Shown piece by piece: positions 33,723-42,537 of a stretch of DNA of 64,000 nucleotides. The notes beneath the pieces are model-generated. The model made no database searches, was not told the DNA's origin, and saw nothing but the letters and a program-made list of their open reading frames with translations. Origin of the DNA: Planctomycetota bacterium (lineage in GTDB: Bacteria > Planctomycetota > GCA-2746535); NCBI GenBank assembly GCA_002746535.1, contig NVWA01000003.1:124001-188000 (forward strand), read 5' to 3'. Position numbers and translations under genes: made by a program. Position 1 is the first letter of the stretch. Each line of letters starts with the position of its first letter.

Positions 33723-35789
33723 TTATAAAGCCTTAATTTTATTCAAGGTTTCTTTGTATTCGACTAAGTAATCTTTCGCAACTGATACAACGTTGTCAGA
33801 AGTAAACCCGAATTTTTCATCCAAAATATTGAATGGTGCTGATGCACCAAACCTTTCCATACCGAATACCTTGCCCATTGGTCCGACTAAATTTTCAAGG
33901 TTCAAAGGCAATCCGGCTGTCCAACCTAGAGTTGGTTGTCCGAAAGGTAATATCGAGTTTTGATATTCTGTTGATTGATCTTTGAATAATCCTTCTGATG
34001 GAGCTGATACTACTTTTGCCTTAATACCATCTTTAGCTAGCTTTTCAGCGGCTTCGACTAATAAACTAACTTCAGATCCATTTGCTAATAATGTGATATC
34101 TGGTGAATCAGTATCAATAACTACATAGGCACCTTTTTTTACTTGTAGAGCGCTTTCGTATCCTGATTTGCCATTTGTTGGCAGATTTTTAACATTTTGT
34201 CTGGTTAATATTAAGCAGGAAGGTACTTCTCTGTTTTCCAATGCCATTTCCCATGCGACAGAAGTTTCTTCCACGTCACCAGGGCGTAAAGCTAAAAAGC
34301 TTCTTTTGCCAGAGAGATTGTTCATTTTTTCTAATAATCTTATTTGTGTTTCTTGTTCAACTGGTTGGTGAGTTGGTCCATCTTCACCTACACGGAAAGC
34401 ATCGTGGGTCCAAATATAAATAACGGGTAGTTCCATTAAGGCCGCCAAGCGAGCTGCTGGTTTCATGTAATCAGAAAATACAAAAAATGTCGCACCGGCA
34501 ATAATACAACCACCATGTAAGGCAACGCCATTCATGATTCCGGCCATGGTTAATTCAGAAACACCTGCTTGAAGGAAGGCGCCAGAAAAGTCACCTTTTC
34601 TGAAAATAGTTGTTTCTTTCAAAAACCCATCTGTATTGTCACTGTTACTTAAATCGGCTGAGGTGACGATCATATTTTCGACATTGTTTGCCAAATATCC
34701 CAATACTGCTTTAGATCCTGCTCTAGTTGCGGCTCCAGCTTTTTGCTCAATACCGCTAAAATCTAAAGTAGGCAATTTTCCTTCTATAAATGATTCTAAT
34801 TTATCATTTAAATCTTTATTGGATTCTTTCCATTGATTGAAGGCTTCTTTTCTTTTATTGGAAGAATCGACTCGGTCTTTATTAATATAATCTAAGGCAG
34901 ATGCGACATCACCAAAAAACTGAAATGGATTTTCAGGGTCACCGCCAAGTGATGAAATCGTTTTTTCAAATGAAGCGCCGGCTTTACTCAATGGCATACC
35001 ATGTGTACTTACTTTTCTTTCATAGGAATCACCGTCTTCAGTTAAGGCACCTTTACCCATAATCGTTTTGCCAATTATTAGAGTTGGTCGTTCAGATTCT
35101 GAATTGGCAGCATTCAGAGCGTTTCTTAGTTGATCAAAATCGCTTCCGTTTGCAACATCTTCTACACGCCATCCCCAAGCTTCATACTTGGCCTTTGTAT
35201 CTTCAATAGTGACATCTTCTGTTTTTGAAGAAAGTTGGATGTCATTGCTGTCATAAAACATGATTAAATTTGATAGCCCTAACAAGCCTGCCAATCGACC
35301 AACGCCTTGTGAAATTTCTTCTTGAATACCGCCATCAGAAATATAGGTATAGGTTTTATGTGAGATAGTTTCGCCAAAGCGAGCAACTAAAAATCTTTCA
35401 GCAATTGCTGATCCTAAAGCCATAGCATGACCTTGACCGAGTGGTCCAGAAGTATTTTCAATACCTCGGTGAATTTCAAGTTCTGGATGACCTGGAGTAG
35501 GGCTTTCCCATTGGCGAAATTGTGATAATTCTTCTAAGGTGAAGCCACCAAATAACGATAAGGTTGAATAAATCATTGGAGACATGTGCCCTGGATCTAA
35601 AAAGAATCGGTCTCTTAAAAACCAATCTTTTTCTGTTGGGTCAAATTCTAAAAATTCAGTAAATAATATTGCCATAAAATCAGCACCGCCCATAGCGCCA
35701 CCTGGGTGACCTGATTTGGCTTGTTCTGGCATTGCCGCCGATAAAACTCTAATATTGTCTGCTATTTTAGTTAATAATTGGTTGTCCAT
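33723..35789 (-). CDS. tkt: Transketolase
   Basis: Transketolase moves two-carbon units between sugar phosphates in the non-oxidative pentose phosphate pathway, using thiamine diphosphate. The signature AAMPEQAKSGHPGGAMGGAD starts the first domain, followed by DRFFLDPGHMSPMIYSTLSL and TSGPLGQGHAMALGSAIAER. The second domain has GDFSGAFLQAGVSELTMAGI with the cofactor-activating Glu, then THDAFRVGEDGPTHQPVEQE. The 688 residues match the family. GAGGAG lies before the ATG. Only gnd, also in this window, shares its pathway nearby, on the same strand but separated by the TPR gene. Confidence 0.95.
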   Translation of the reverse strand: MDNQLLTKIADNIRVLSAAMPEQAKSGHPGGAMGGADFMAILFTEFLEFDPTEKDWFLRDRFFLDPGHMSPMIYSTLSLFGGFTLEELSQFRQWESPTPGHPELEIHRGIENTSGPLGQGHAMALGSAIAERFLVARFGETISHKTYTYISDGGIQEEISQGVGRLAGLLGLSNLIMFYDSNDIQLSSKTEDVTIEDTKAKYEAWGWRVEDVANGSDFDQLRNALNAANSESERPTLIIGKTIMGKGALTEDGDSYERKVSTHGMPLSKAGASFEKTISSLGGDPENPFQFFGDVASALDYINKDRVDSSNKRKEAFNQWKESNKDLNDKLESFIEGKLPTLDFSGIEQKAGAATRAGSKAVLGYLANNVENMIVTSADLSNSDNTDGFLKETTIFRKGDFSGAFLQAGVSELTMAGIMNGVALHGGCIIAGATFFVFSDYMKPAARLAALMELPVIYIWTHDAFRVGEDGPTHQPVEQETQIRLLEKMNNLSGKRSFLALRPGDVEETSVAWEMALENREVPSCLILTRQNVKNLPTNGKSGYESALQVKKGAYVVIDTDSPDITLLANGSEVSLLVEAAEKLAKDGIKAKVVSAPSEGLFKDQSTEYQNSILPFGQPTLGWTAGLPLNLENLVGPMGKVFGMERFGASAPFNILDEKFGFTSDNVVSVAKDYLVEYKETLNKIKAL

Positions 35790-36072
35790 TAATACTCCTC
35801 ATGCGAGTTAAAAAACGATGTTAATTTGAGGACGATATTATATAAAAATCAGTCAATATGGAATCTAAAAAGACTCACTATTCATAATTATGAGAATATG
35901 AAAACTAAAAAATTCTAATAGAAAAATAAGTCATGAAAATCACTAAATAAACAAATGAATTTGTTTAATTGTAAGTCAACTTTTCACCAAATTATATTTT
36001 AAAAAATTATGGCATGGATAAAGAGGATGAACTAGAATTTTAATCCTGCATATCCTGTTGATCCATGTCAAT

Positions 36073-37947
36073 TTAAAAAAGATCGGCTAGTTCGCTCCAA
36101 CGTTCCATGGATTGTTCTAGCTCTTTATTATAGTCACTTAGTTTTGTTGATAATTCTTTTGCCAATATTTGATTTTGATACGTCTCAGGGGATTGTAATT
36201 GTTGTTCTAATGCTGGAAGTAATTCTTCTAGTTCTTCGATTCTTTTTTCTAGCGTTTTGAACTCAGAACGTTCTTTGTTGGTAGCGTTTTTATTTTTACT
36301 TTTAGGCTTTTCTTTGATTTCATTTAATTGTTGCGCTTTTATTTCCTGTTTTTTTGTTTGATCTATGTTGAGGAGATATTGAGCATAATTACCCTTGTAT
36401 ACTTTTGCCGTACCATCTTTAAAATAAATAATTTGGTCAGCAATCTTATCTAGAAAATATCGATCATGCGTCACAATGACGGCGGATCCATCAAAGTTTA
36501 ATAATACGGTTTCTAAAGCTTGTAGTGTAGGGAGGTCGAGGTTGTTTGTAGGTTCATCAAATAAAAGTAAATTTGAACCTTTTGCAATTAAGCTTGCTAA
36601 GGAAACCCTTGCTTTTTCTCCACCAGATAAATCTTTTACTTTTTTGCCGAAATCTTTTGATTGAAATAGAAAGCTTTCAAGTAGCTGATCAACTCGAAAT
36701 TTTTGTTTATTTCGCACGTAATATTCCAAGCCACCATTTGTATTTTTCATGACCGATAATTCTTGGTCTAGATTTTCAAAATTTTGAGAGAAATAACCAA
36801 TGCTCGTTTTTTTCCCTTTTTTAACTTCACCTTCGAGAGGCGCTAATTCTTCATTAATAATCTTTAATAATGTTGTTTTGCCGATTCCATTTTGACCAAT
36901 TATACCAACAATAGAATTTGGCATTAGATTGAAATCTAGGTTTTTAAAAAGTGCTTTTTCATAACCTCCGGATAAATTATTGATTTCAAGAATGATATTG
37001 TTGAATGATTGACTGGCATTCATATTGATTTGTATTTCTTTATTAAATGAGATACCTTCTTGTTCATCAATTAATTGTTCGGCTTTATTTTCTCTGAAAC
37101 GAGGTTTTGTTCCTCTTGCTTTGACCCCTTTTCTAAGAAATTCAATTTCAATTTTAATCATTTTTTCTAATTTTTTTGATCGCTTTTGATCGTTTTGTTC
37201 ACGTACGTCTTTGGATTCAAGATAGCTAGCATAATTCCCATTGTGAGAATAAAGCTGTTGTAGATCTACTTCAATAATTTTATTGGCAAGGCGGTCTAAA
37301 AAATACCTATCATGAGTAACGAATAAAAATGTCCCTTTATATTGTTTGAGCCATTTTTCTAGCCAATCTATAGATTCGGTATCAAGATGATTTGTTGGTT
37401 CATCCAATAAAATAAATTCAGGTTTTTTGATCAACAGTTGGGCGAGTGCAACTCTTTTTTTCATGCCCATCGACAGCGTACCAACAATAGCATTTGGATC
37501 TTTTATTTGCAATTTTGATAGCACTTCTTTGACGAGGTGTTTATACTCCCATCCGTTTACTTGGTCGAGAAAATAGTGAATTTCTGCTTGCTGTGCTAAT
37601 AGATTTTTATTTTCATTATTGATTAACTGTTGATTAATAACTTCCAAATTTTTATGAGCCTTTTTGATTTCAAATAATGAATCTTCAACGGTATCTATTG
37701 CAGAAAGCTTATCATTTAATTGCGGCTCTTGATGCAAAATCCCAATGCTTGTTTCTGCTTTGCGAGTTATAGTGCCTGAGTCGGCCTCGATTTCATCAAT
37801 AATTAATTTGAATAAGGTACTTTTACCCGTGCCATTTAGACCAACGACACCAATGCGATCATGTTCATTTATATTTAAATTGATTTTATCTAATATTGTT
37901 CTGTCACCGTAGCTTTTCGTTAGGTTTTTAATTTGTATTAGCGACAT
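36073..37947 (-). CDS. uup: ABC-F family ATPase, Uup-like
   Basis: Two ATP-binding cassettes lie on one chain with no membrane domain, as in ABC-F proteins that act on ribosomes or nucleic acids. Cassette 1 has VGLNGTGKSTLFKLI and TLSMGMKKRVALAQLLIKKP with LLDEPTNHLD. Cassette 2 has IGQNGIGKTTLLKII, LSGGEKARVSLASLI and LLFDEPTNNLD. The arm region lies between them, and the C-terminal coiled coil (LEKRIEELEELLPALEQQLQ) is the domain typical of Uup. I use the ATG giving MSLIQIKNLTKSYG, where family members begin, rather than a TTG 30 bases upstream. Confidence 0.9.
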   Translation of the reverse strand: MSLIQIKNLTKSYGDRTILDKINLNINEHDRIGVVGLNGTGKSTLFKLIIDEIEADSGTITRKAETSIGILHQEPQLNDKLSAIDTVEDSLFEIKKAHKNLEVINQQLINNENKNLLAQQAEIHYFLDQVNGWEYKHLVKEVLSKLQIKDPNAIVGTLSMGMKKRVALAQLLIKKPEFILLDEPTNHLDTESIDWLEKWLKQYKGTFLFVTHDRYFLDRLANKIIEVDLQQLYSHNGNYASYLESKDVREQNDQKRSKKLEKMIKIEIEFLRKGVKARGTKPRFRENKAEQLIDEQEGISFNKEIQINMNASQSFNNIILEINNLSGGYEKALFKNLDFNLMPNSIVGIIGQNGIGKTTLLKIINEELAPLEGEVKKGKKTSIGYFSQNFENLDQELSVMKNTNGGLEYYVRNKQKFRVDQLLESFLFQSKDFGKKVKDLSGGEKARVSLASLIAKGSNLLLFDEPTNNLDLPTLQALETVLLNFDGSAVIVTHDRYFLDKIADQIIYFKDGTAKVYKGNYAQYLLNIDQTKKQEIKAQQLNEIKEKPKSKNKNATNKERSEFKTLEKRIEELEELLPALEQQLQSPETYQNQILAKELSTKLSDYNKELEQSMERWSELADLF

Positions 37948-38062
37948 GCGATGCTTTGGTTGTTTATAGGTAATCAAAAAAGGGAGGCATTATACCTAAG
38001 AACTTAGTTTTCAAAGTAATTACTGATTTTCTGATCAGTGATGGCATATTATTTAACGGAAA

Positions 38063-39631
38063 TTAAATATTGGGAGATACCAAAATGGGAAGTTTTATTG
38101 TAAAGGTGGTGCCTTCTCCAACTTGACTAGTTACAGATATATCACCCATATGTTCATTTACGATTCGAAAAACACTCGATAGTCCTAGACCGGTTCCTTG
38201 TTCGAGTTCCTTGGTTGTAAAAAATGGATCAAATATTTTCTCAATATTTTCTTCTTTAATACCAATGCCCGTATCAGAAACGGTAATTTCTACATACCTT
38301 TTATTATCAATTTTGTAATTGGGTGAGTTTTGAGAATGATTGATTAATTTTGTCTCGTTATTTTTCAAGAATGTAGGTTCTTGTTCTATTAATGAAGTCT
38401 TGATCAAAATCTGACCTCCATCTGACATGGCATCTCGTGCGTTAAAACCCAAATTAATAATGGCATTTTCTATGAGTGAGCTTTCTCCAAGTATATTAAT
38501 AGAATCACCAGAATGAGTAGCTTCAATCGTTATATTATCATTTAAACTTTTTTTGATAATGTTTAAAGCATTTGTGATTGAATGAAATATCTCAACTATC
38601 GTAAAGCTTTGCTCTTCATTCCTGACAAATGACAATAATCTTTTTGTTAGTCCATTTGCTGTACGCGATGCATCGGCAATACTATTGGCAAGCTCTAATG
38701 ATTTTTCATCATCCTTTAACCTTCTTCTCAATAATCCAGAAGTTCCCAAGATTACACTTAAGACATTGTTAAAATCATGTACGATCCCACTTGCTAATTC
38801 ACCTAAGACATCAAGTTTTTGTACTTGTTGAAAATGAAGTTCAATTTCATGTTGCTCTGTGATATCATTAAATACTAATACCAAGCCTTTAGTATTCTCA
38901 GAATTATCTTTTATTACTGAAACTCTGTAGTTGATATAATATTCGAAATTATCTTTTGATTGTAATATTACTTTTTCAAAAGATGTGCCTCTATCAATCG
39001 TATTTAGCATACTATCAAAATTGCAAGGAATAATATTTTTTGATTTGAAATCAAGAATATGGAAAACAGATTCGATCGGTTGTTTGAAGACTTCGGCAAT
39101 ATTAAAGCCAGTAAATTTTTCAGCTGACTTATTCATTCTAATAATATCACCTTTTTTATCGGTAGCTATCACGCATTCATTAATAGAATCAAGTGTAAAA
39201 CGGAGAAACTTTTCTTTTTTTTGTAATTCCACTTCACGTTCTTTATTTTTTAAGCTATACCTAATCGAGCGCCCAAGAATACTTGCATTTATTTCACCTT
39301 TAATTAGATAGTCTACGGCACCTAGCTTCATTGCCTCTAGATCTACTTCAGTATTCCCCTGACCTGTAATGATAATGACGGGTGGCATGTCTGTGTGAAA
39401 ATGTGCTGACATTTCTTTTAGTATGGATAGCCCGGTCATGTCAGGTAAATTCTGGTCTAATAAGATAATATCAAATGAATTCTTTAATATGGCTTTTAAT
39501 CCGTCTTTGCCACAGGCTTCTTGACTAATTTTAATTGATTTCAATTGGGTCTGATGAAGTAATCGATGATAATTCTCACGATCAATATCATCGTCGTCTA
39601 TGATTAAGATTTGAATCGTTTTCTTTTTCAT
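38063..39631 (-). CDS. Receiver-PAS-histidine kinase
   Basis: An N-terminal receiver (LIIDDDDIDRENYHRLL, IILLDQNLPDMTG, IIITGQG, VDYLIKGE) is followed by a PAS domain at about 140-260 (SINECVIATDKKGDIIRMNK, SAEKFTGFNIAEVF). The kinase core is of the NtrB-like HDFNN class: ASGIVHDFNNVLSVILG, N box NLGFNARDAMSDGG, G1 VSDTGIGI, G2 GTGLGLSSVF. No membrane segment is present. A receiver ahead of a kinase suggests that another kinase controls it. It is the last gene of a five-gene signalling block in which several receivers share the text IDDDxIDRE. Confidence 0.88.
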   Translation of the reverse strand: MKKKTIQILIIDDDDIDRENYHRLLHQTQLKSIKISQEACGKDGLKAILKNSFDIILLDQNLPDMTGLSILKEMSAHFHTDMPPVIIITGQGNTEVDLEAMKLGAVDYLIKGEINASILGRSIRYSLKNKEREVELQKKEKFLRFTLDSINECVIATDKKGDIIRMNKSAEKFTGFNIAEVFKQPIESVFHILDFKSKNIIPCNFDSMLNTIDRGTSFEKVILQSKDNFEYYINYRVSVIKDNSENTKGLVLVFNDITEQHEIELHFQQVQKLDVLGELASGIVHDFNNVLSVILGTSGLLRRRLKDDEKSLELANSIADASRTANGLTKRLLSFVRNEEQSFTIVEIFHSITNALNIIKKSLNDNITIEATHSGDSINILGESSLIENAIINLGFNARDAMSDGGQILIKTSLIEQEPTFLKNNETKLINHSQNSPNYKIDNKRYVEITVSDTGIGIKEENIEKIFDPFFTTKELEQGTGLGLSSVFRIVNEHMGDISVTSQVGEGTTFTIKLPILVSPNI

Positions 39632-39648
39632 TTTATTTCTAAAGTAGT

Positions 39649-40353
39649 TTAGTGAAGAGGTATTTCAAAAATAACAATTGTGCCTTGGTTAATTTCTGAT
39701 GTAATTTCCATTTGCCCTTCAATTTTATTAACCAAACTTTTAGTAATAGGTATGCCAATATTTAAGAGTTCTTGATTGGCTTCATTGATTTGAAATTGGA
39801 ATATTTTATAGATTTTATTCAGATCGTTTTGTGAAATCCCTTTTCCTTTATCTTTAAATTCAAGATGCCAGTATTCCTCTGTTGTGCTTGAAATGATTTT
39901 TACTTTTTCATTTGTTTTATGATTTGAGTGCAAAATAATGTTTTCAATGATGCGACAAAAAATATTTTCTAAAGCTTCACTGTGTTGGTTAATGGTTGGG
40001 TACTCTCCTTCCAACGAAAACTGATATTTTTTGCCAAGATTAGTCGAGTCTATGCAATCGGTTAGTAATTCTTTTGTATTTATGGTTGTTTTATTTTTAA
40101 TCAAACTGTTTGATCTTGAGAATACTAATAACTTGTCTAAATAAACTGCTAGTAAATTACTTTTGCCATTTATTCGAGTTAGATTTCTTTTGACATCTTC
40201 GATGTTTTCTTGCTCAAGATCATCTTCTATCCATTCCACCAGATTTTTTATCCCACGGATAGGACCTTTTAAATCGTGAGAAACCGTGTGCAGGAATTCA
40301 TCGTATTCCTTTTTTAGATTTTCAAATTTTCTTTTATAATCCTGTTCAGCCAT
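39649..40353 (-). CDS. Small cytoplasmic histidine kinase
   Basis: The product is little more than a kinase core. The HisKA motif is FLHTVSHDLKGPIRGIKNLV, the N box ENIFCRIIENIILHSNHK and G1 FKDKGKGIS. The G2 region is weak (LNIGIPITKSLVNKIEG). There is no sensor domain, so it probably depends on a partner. The start is at the ATG giving MAEQDYKRKFENL; a TTG 12 bases further upstream would abut the preceding receiver gene directly. The preceding gene encodes a lone receiver, a likely phosphotransfer partner. Confidence 0.82.
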   Translation of the reverse strand: MAEQDYKRKFENLKKEYDEFLHTVSHDLKGPIRGIKNLVEWIEDDLEQENIEDVKRNLTRINGKSNLLAVYLDKLLVFSRSNSLIKNKTTINTKELLTDCIDSTNLGKKYQFSLEGEYPTINQHSEALENIFCRIIENIILHSNHKTNEKVKIISSTTEEYWHLEFKDKGKGISQNDLNKIYKIFQFQINEANQELLNIGIPITKSLVNKIEGQMEITSEINQGTIVIFEIPLH

Positions 40354-40365
40354 AATCCGTCGCAA

Positions 40366-40800
40366 TTAATAAGGTGGCATTTCTATGATTTTCCAAAAAG
40401 CATCTATCATTAGAATACTTTTTGAGATTCCTTCATTTACTCTTCCTTTTAGAATATACCCTGCAATATTTAAATTATAGGCTTTGAGCTTATCTTCGTC
40501 ATCATCGGATGTAGACATGACAAAAACAATTATTCTTTTTAGATTTGGATCTTCTCTTAACTTTGTTAAGAATTCAATCCCATTCATTTTGGGCATGTTT
40601 AAATCGAGTAAAATGATAACGGGATTATGTTCAAAATAATCTTTGTCTTTTGAATTTAAAAAATTAAAAGCTTCAACTCCATTTTCAGCTTCAATGATTG
40701 GATTTGAGATTTTCTCTTTTTTAAAAGCTCTTTTTACTGCTTCTCTATCAATATCATCATCATCAATTACTAGAAAATGAATGGATCTTTTGTTAGGCAT
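40366..40800 (-). CDS. Stand-alone response regulator (Rcp1-like)
   Basis: A single receiver of 144 residues. The acidic cluster is LVIDDDDIDREAVKRAF, the phospho-acceptor IILLDLNMPKMNGIEFL, then VMSTSDDDEDK and GYILKGRV with the conserved Lys. The long beta4-alpha4 region and the WKIIEMPPY tail resemble phytochrome-partner regulators such as Rcp1. It lacks an output domain and so acts by binding or phosphotransfer. Its start overlaps the end of the membrane kinase gene upstream by eight bases and its stop is followed by another kinase gene, so it probably shuttles phosphate between these two kinases. Confidence 0.88.
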   Translation of the reverse strand: MPNKRSIHFLVIDDDDIDREAVKRAFKKEKISNPIIEAENGVEAFNFLNSKDKDYFEHNPVIILLDLNMPKMNGIEFLTKLREDPNLKRIIVFVMSTSDDDEDKLKAYNLNIAGYILKGRVNEGISKSILMIDAFWKIIEMPPY

Positions 40801-42466
40801 TGCGTCCTCCTGTATTAATTATTTTTGGCCATGTGAAAATGAAATTGGCGCCTTCATGTTCTTTACTTTCGACATCAATGGTACCTCCTTCAGCTTCAAC
40901 CATTTTCTTAACGATTGCTAAACCGATACCACTTCCTTCGGTCTTATCCCTAGATTGTAAGGTTTGGAAAATTGTGAAGGCTTTATCTTTATATTCAACA
41001 TCAAACCCTGGTCCATTATCTTTTACAAAAAATTTATAAAAATTATCTTCCTCATTACATGAAATTTCAACGCTGCCATTTGGTTGGTCATGATGATGTT
41101 TGATAGCATTTGATATTAGATTGTCAAATACATGATAAAGGGATGTTCTTAGTGTTGTAAATGTAGGTGACCAGTCAACAACCTTAACTTGGAATCCTTC
41201 AGGAATCATTTGTGTTTCTTTAATTTCATTAATTAAATTTGCAATATTAACTTCTACAATTTCTCTTTTATCTTTTCCAACTTTTGAAAAGCGTAATAAA
41301 TCATTTATTAAAGTTTCCATGCGATTGATGCGCGATCTTAATTTTGAGAGATTATCTTTTGATTCTGTTGAAAGTTCCATAGATTTATCTTCTTCTATCC
41401 AGCTGGCTAAATGATCAATTGCTCGTAAAGGAGATTTTAAATCATGTGAAGAAATATAAACGAATCTTTCAAGTTCACTGTTTGCGTTTGATAATTCTGT
41501 TGCTCGCATTTTTAATTTTAATTGTGCCATTAAGACTACTTTATTAGCTTTTTGCTCCGCTTCATAAGTTCTGATGTAGTCTAATAATAAACCCAAGCAA
41601 GGTACTAGATATGAAATGATTTTTAAAAAATGAGCAATATTAAAGTTGTTGTCAAATAAGGCCGTTGATCCAAAAGTCATATGGAGTTGAGTTGCGATAT
41701 CAGGAATTGCACTAATCCATAGTGAGGCGGCAAAAATACTTCTGAATTTTTTATAAAAATAAGGATATACAAAAATTACATTGATAAGAAAAAAGATTAA
41801 AGAGATCATATCCCATGGGCGGGTGATGACACCAAAAATTTTGTCATCTCCTGTATACATAGTTTGTGGTAAATTTTCACTGGCTGCGCAATAATGAACT
41901 ATTAAATAAGAGATAATTACAAAAGCAATACAGGTAAAGATGACATGTTTTGAATTTTTAGTATTTTGAATTCCTGTGATGATTACCAACAAGACACCAA
42001 ATTTCATTATTAACGCATTAAATATTCGACATATCGCCCAAGTGAAGGGTACGAGATCACTAGTGTCTGCGGTTGATGGTATCAGTCGGTCGGCTGCCAG
42101 CGTATGAAAGGCATCCATAAAGCCGCTCATGAATAAAGCAAATGCGATGATTAAAGTCGTATTACTTCTTGTCATTTTATTATTAGCTAATGCAAGGAGT
42201 ACTGTGAAAATAGCAACGCTAAAGGCAGACCATTCTAAGAGGGTATGGGTAAAGGCACCATTCAACAAATGAAAATGTTGATCAATGCGTTGCACTTTAT
42301 CCATGTTTGCAGCATTCTCATAATCAAAGGTATGTTGTGCTGAAGAGAAATCTGCCCCCAGCATTACAAGGATTATTGGTAAAACGCTAATTATTATCGA
42401 GAACCATAATATTTTTTTAATACCTGGATAGATTTCAGCGAGAGATTCTTGGGAATTATTTTTCAA
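40793..42466 (-). CDS. Polytopic membrane histidine kinase with a MASE-like sensor
   Basis: About eight hydrophobic segments fill the first 300 residues (for example IILVMLGADFS, LIIAFALFMSGFMDAFHTLA, HVIFTCIAFVIISYLIVHY). MSGFMDAFHTLAA resembles the MASE3-type motif, an integral-membrane sensor of unknown ligand. A short coiled coil leads to the kinase: FVYISSHDLKSPLRAIDHLA, N box FDNLISNAIKHHHD, G1 VKDNGPGFD and G2 GSGIGLAIVKKMVEAEGG. The start codon appears to be TTG, since no ATG occurs before the first membrane segment. The product is a plausible input to the adjacent lone receiver, with which its gene overlaps by eight bases. Confidence 0.82.
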   Translation of the reverse strand: MKNNSQESLAEIYPGIKKILWFSIIISVLPIILVMLGADFSSAQHTFDYENAANMDKVQRIDQHFHLLNGAFTHTLLEWSAFSVAIFTVLLALANNKMTRSNTTLIIAFALFMSGFMDAFHTLAADRLIPSTADTSDLVPFTWAICRIFNALIMKFGVLLVIITGIQNTKNSKHVIFTCIAFVIISYLIVHYCAASENLPQTMYTGDDKIFGVITRPWDMISLIFFLINVIFVYPYFYKKFRSIFAASLWISAIPDIATQLHMTFGSTALFDNNFNIAHFLKIISYLVPCLGLLLDYIRTYEAEQKANKVVLMAQLKLKMRATELSNANSELERFVYISSHDLKSPLRAIDHLASWIEEDKSMELSTESKDNLSKLRSRINRMETLINDLLRFSKVGKDKREIVEVNIANLINEIKETQMIPEGFQVKVVDWSPTFTTLRTSLYHVFDNLISNAIKHHHDQPNGSVEISCNEEDNFYKFFVKDNGPGFDVEYKDKAFTIFQTLQSRDKTEGSGIGLAIVKKMVEAEGGTIDVESKEHEGANFIFTWPKIINTGGRNA

Positions 42467-42537
42467 AAGAGTAGTCGAAATTATATTTTCTCCTAAAAGT
42501 TATACTTCACATGATTCTTGTAATAGATCAATCTAAT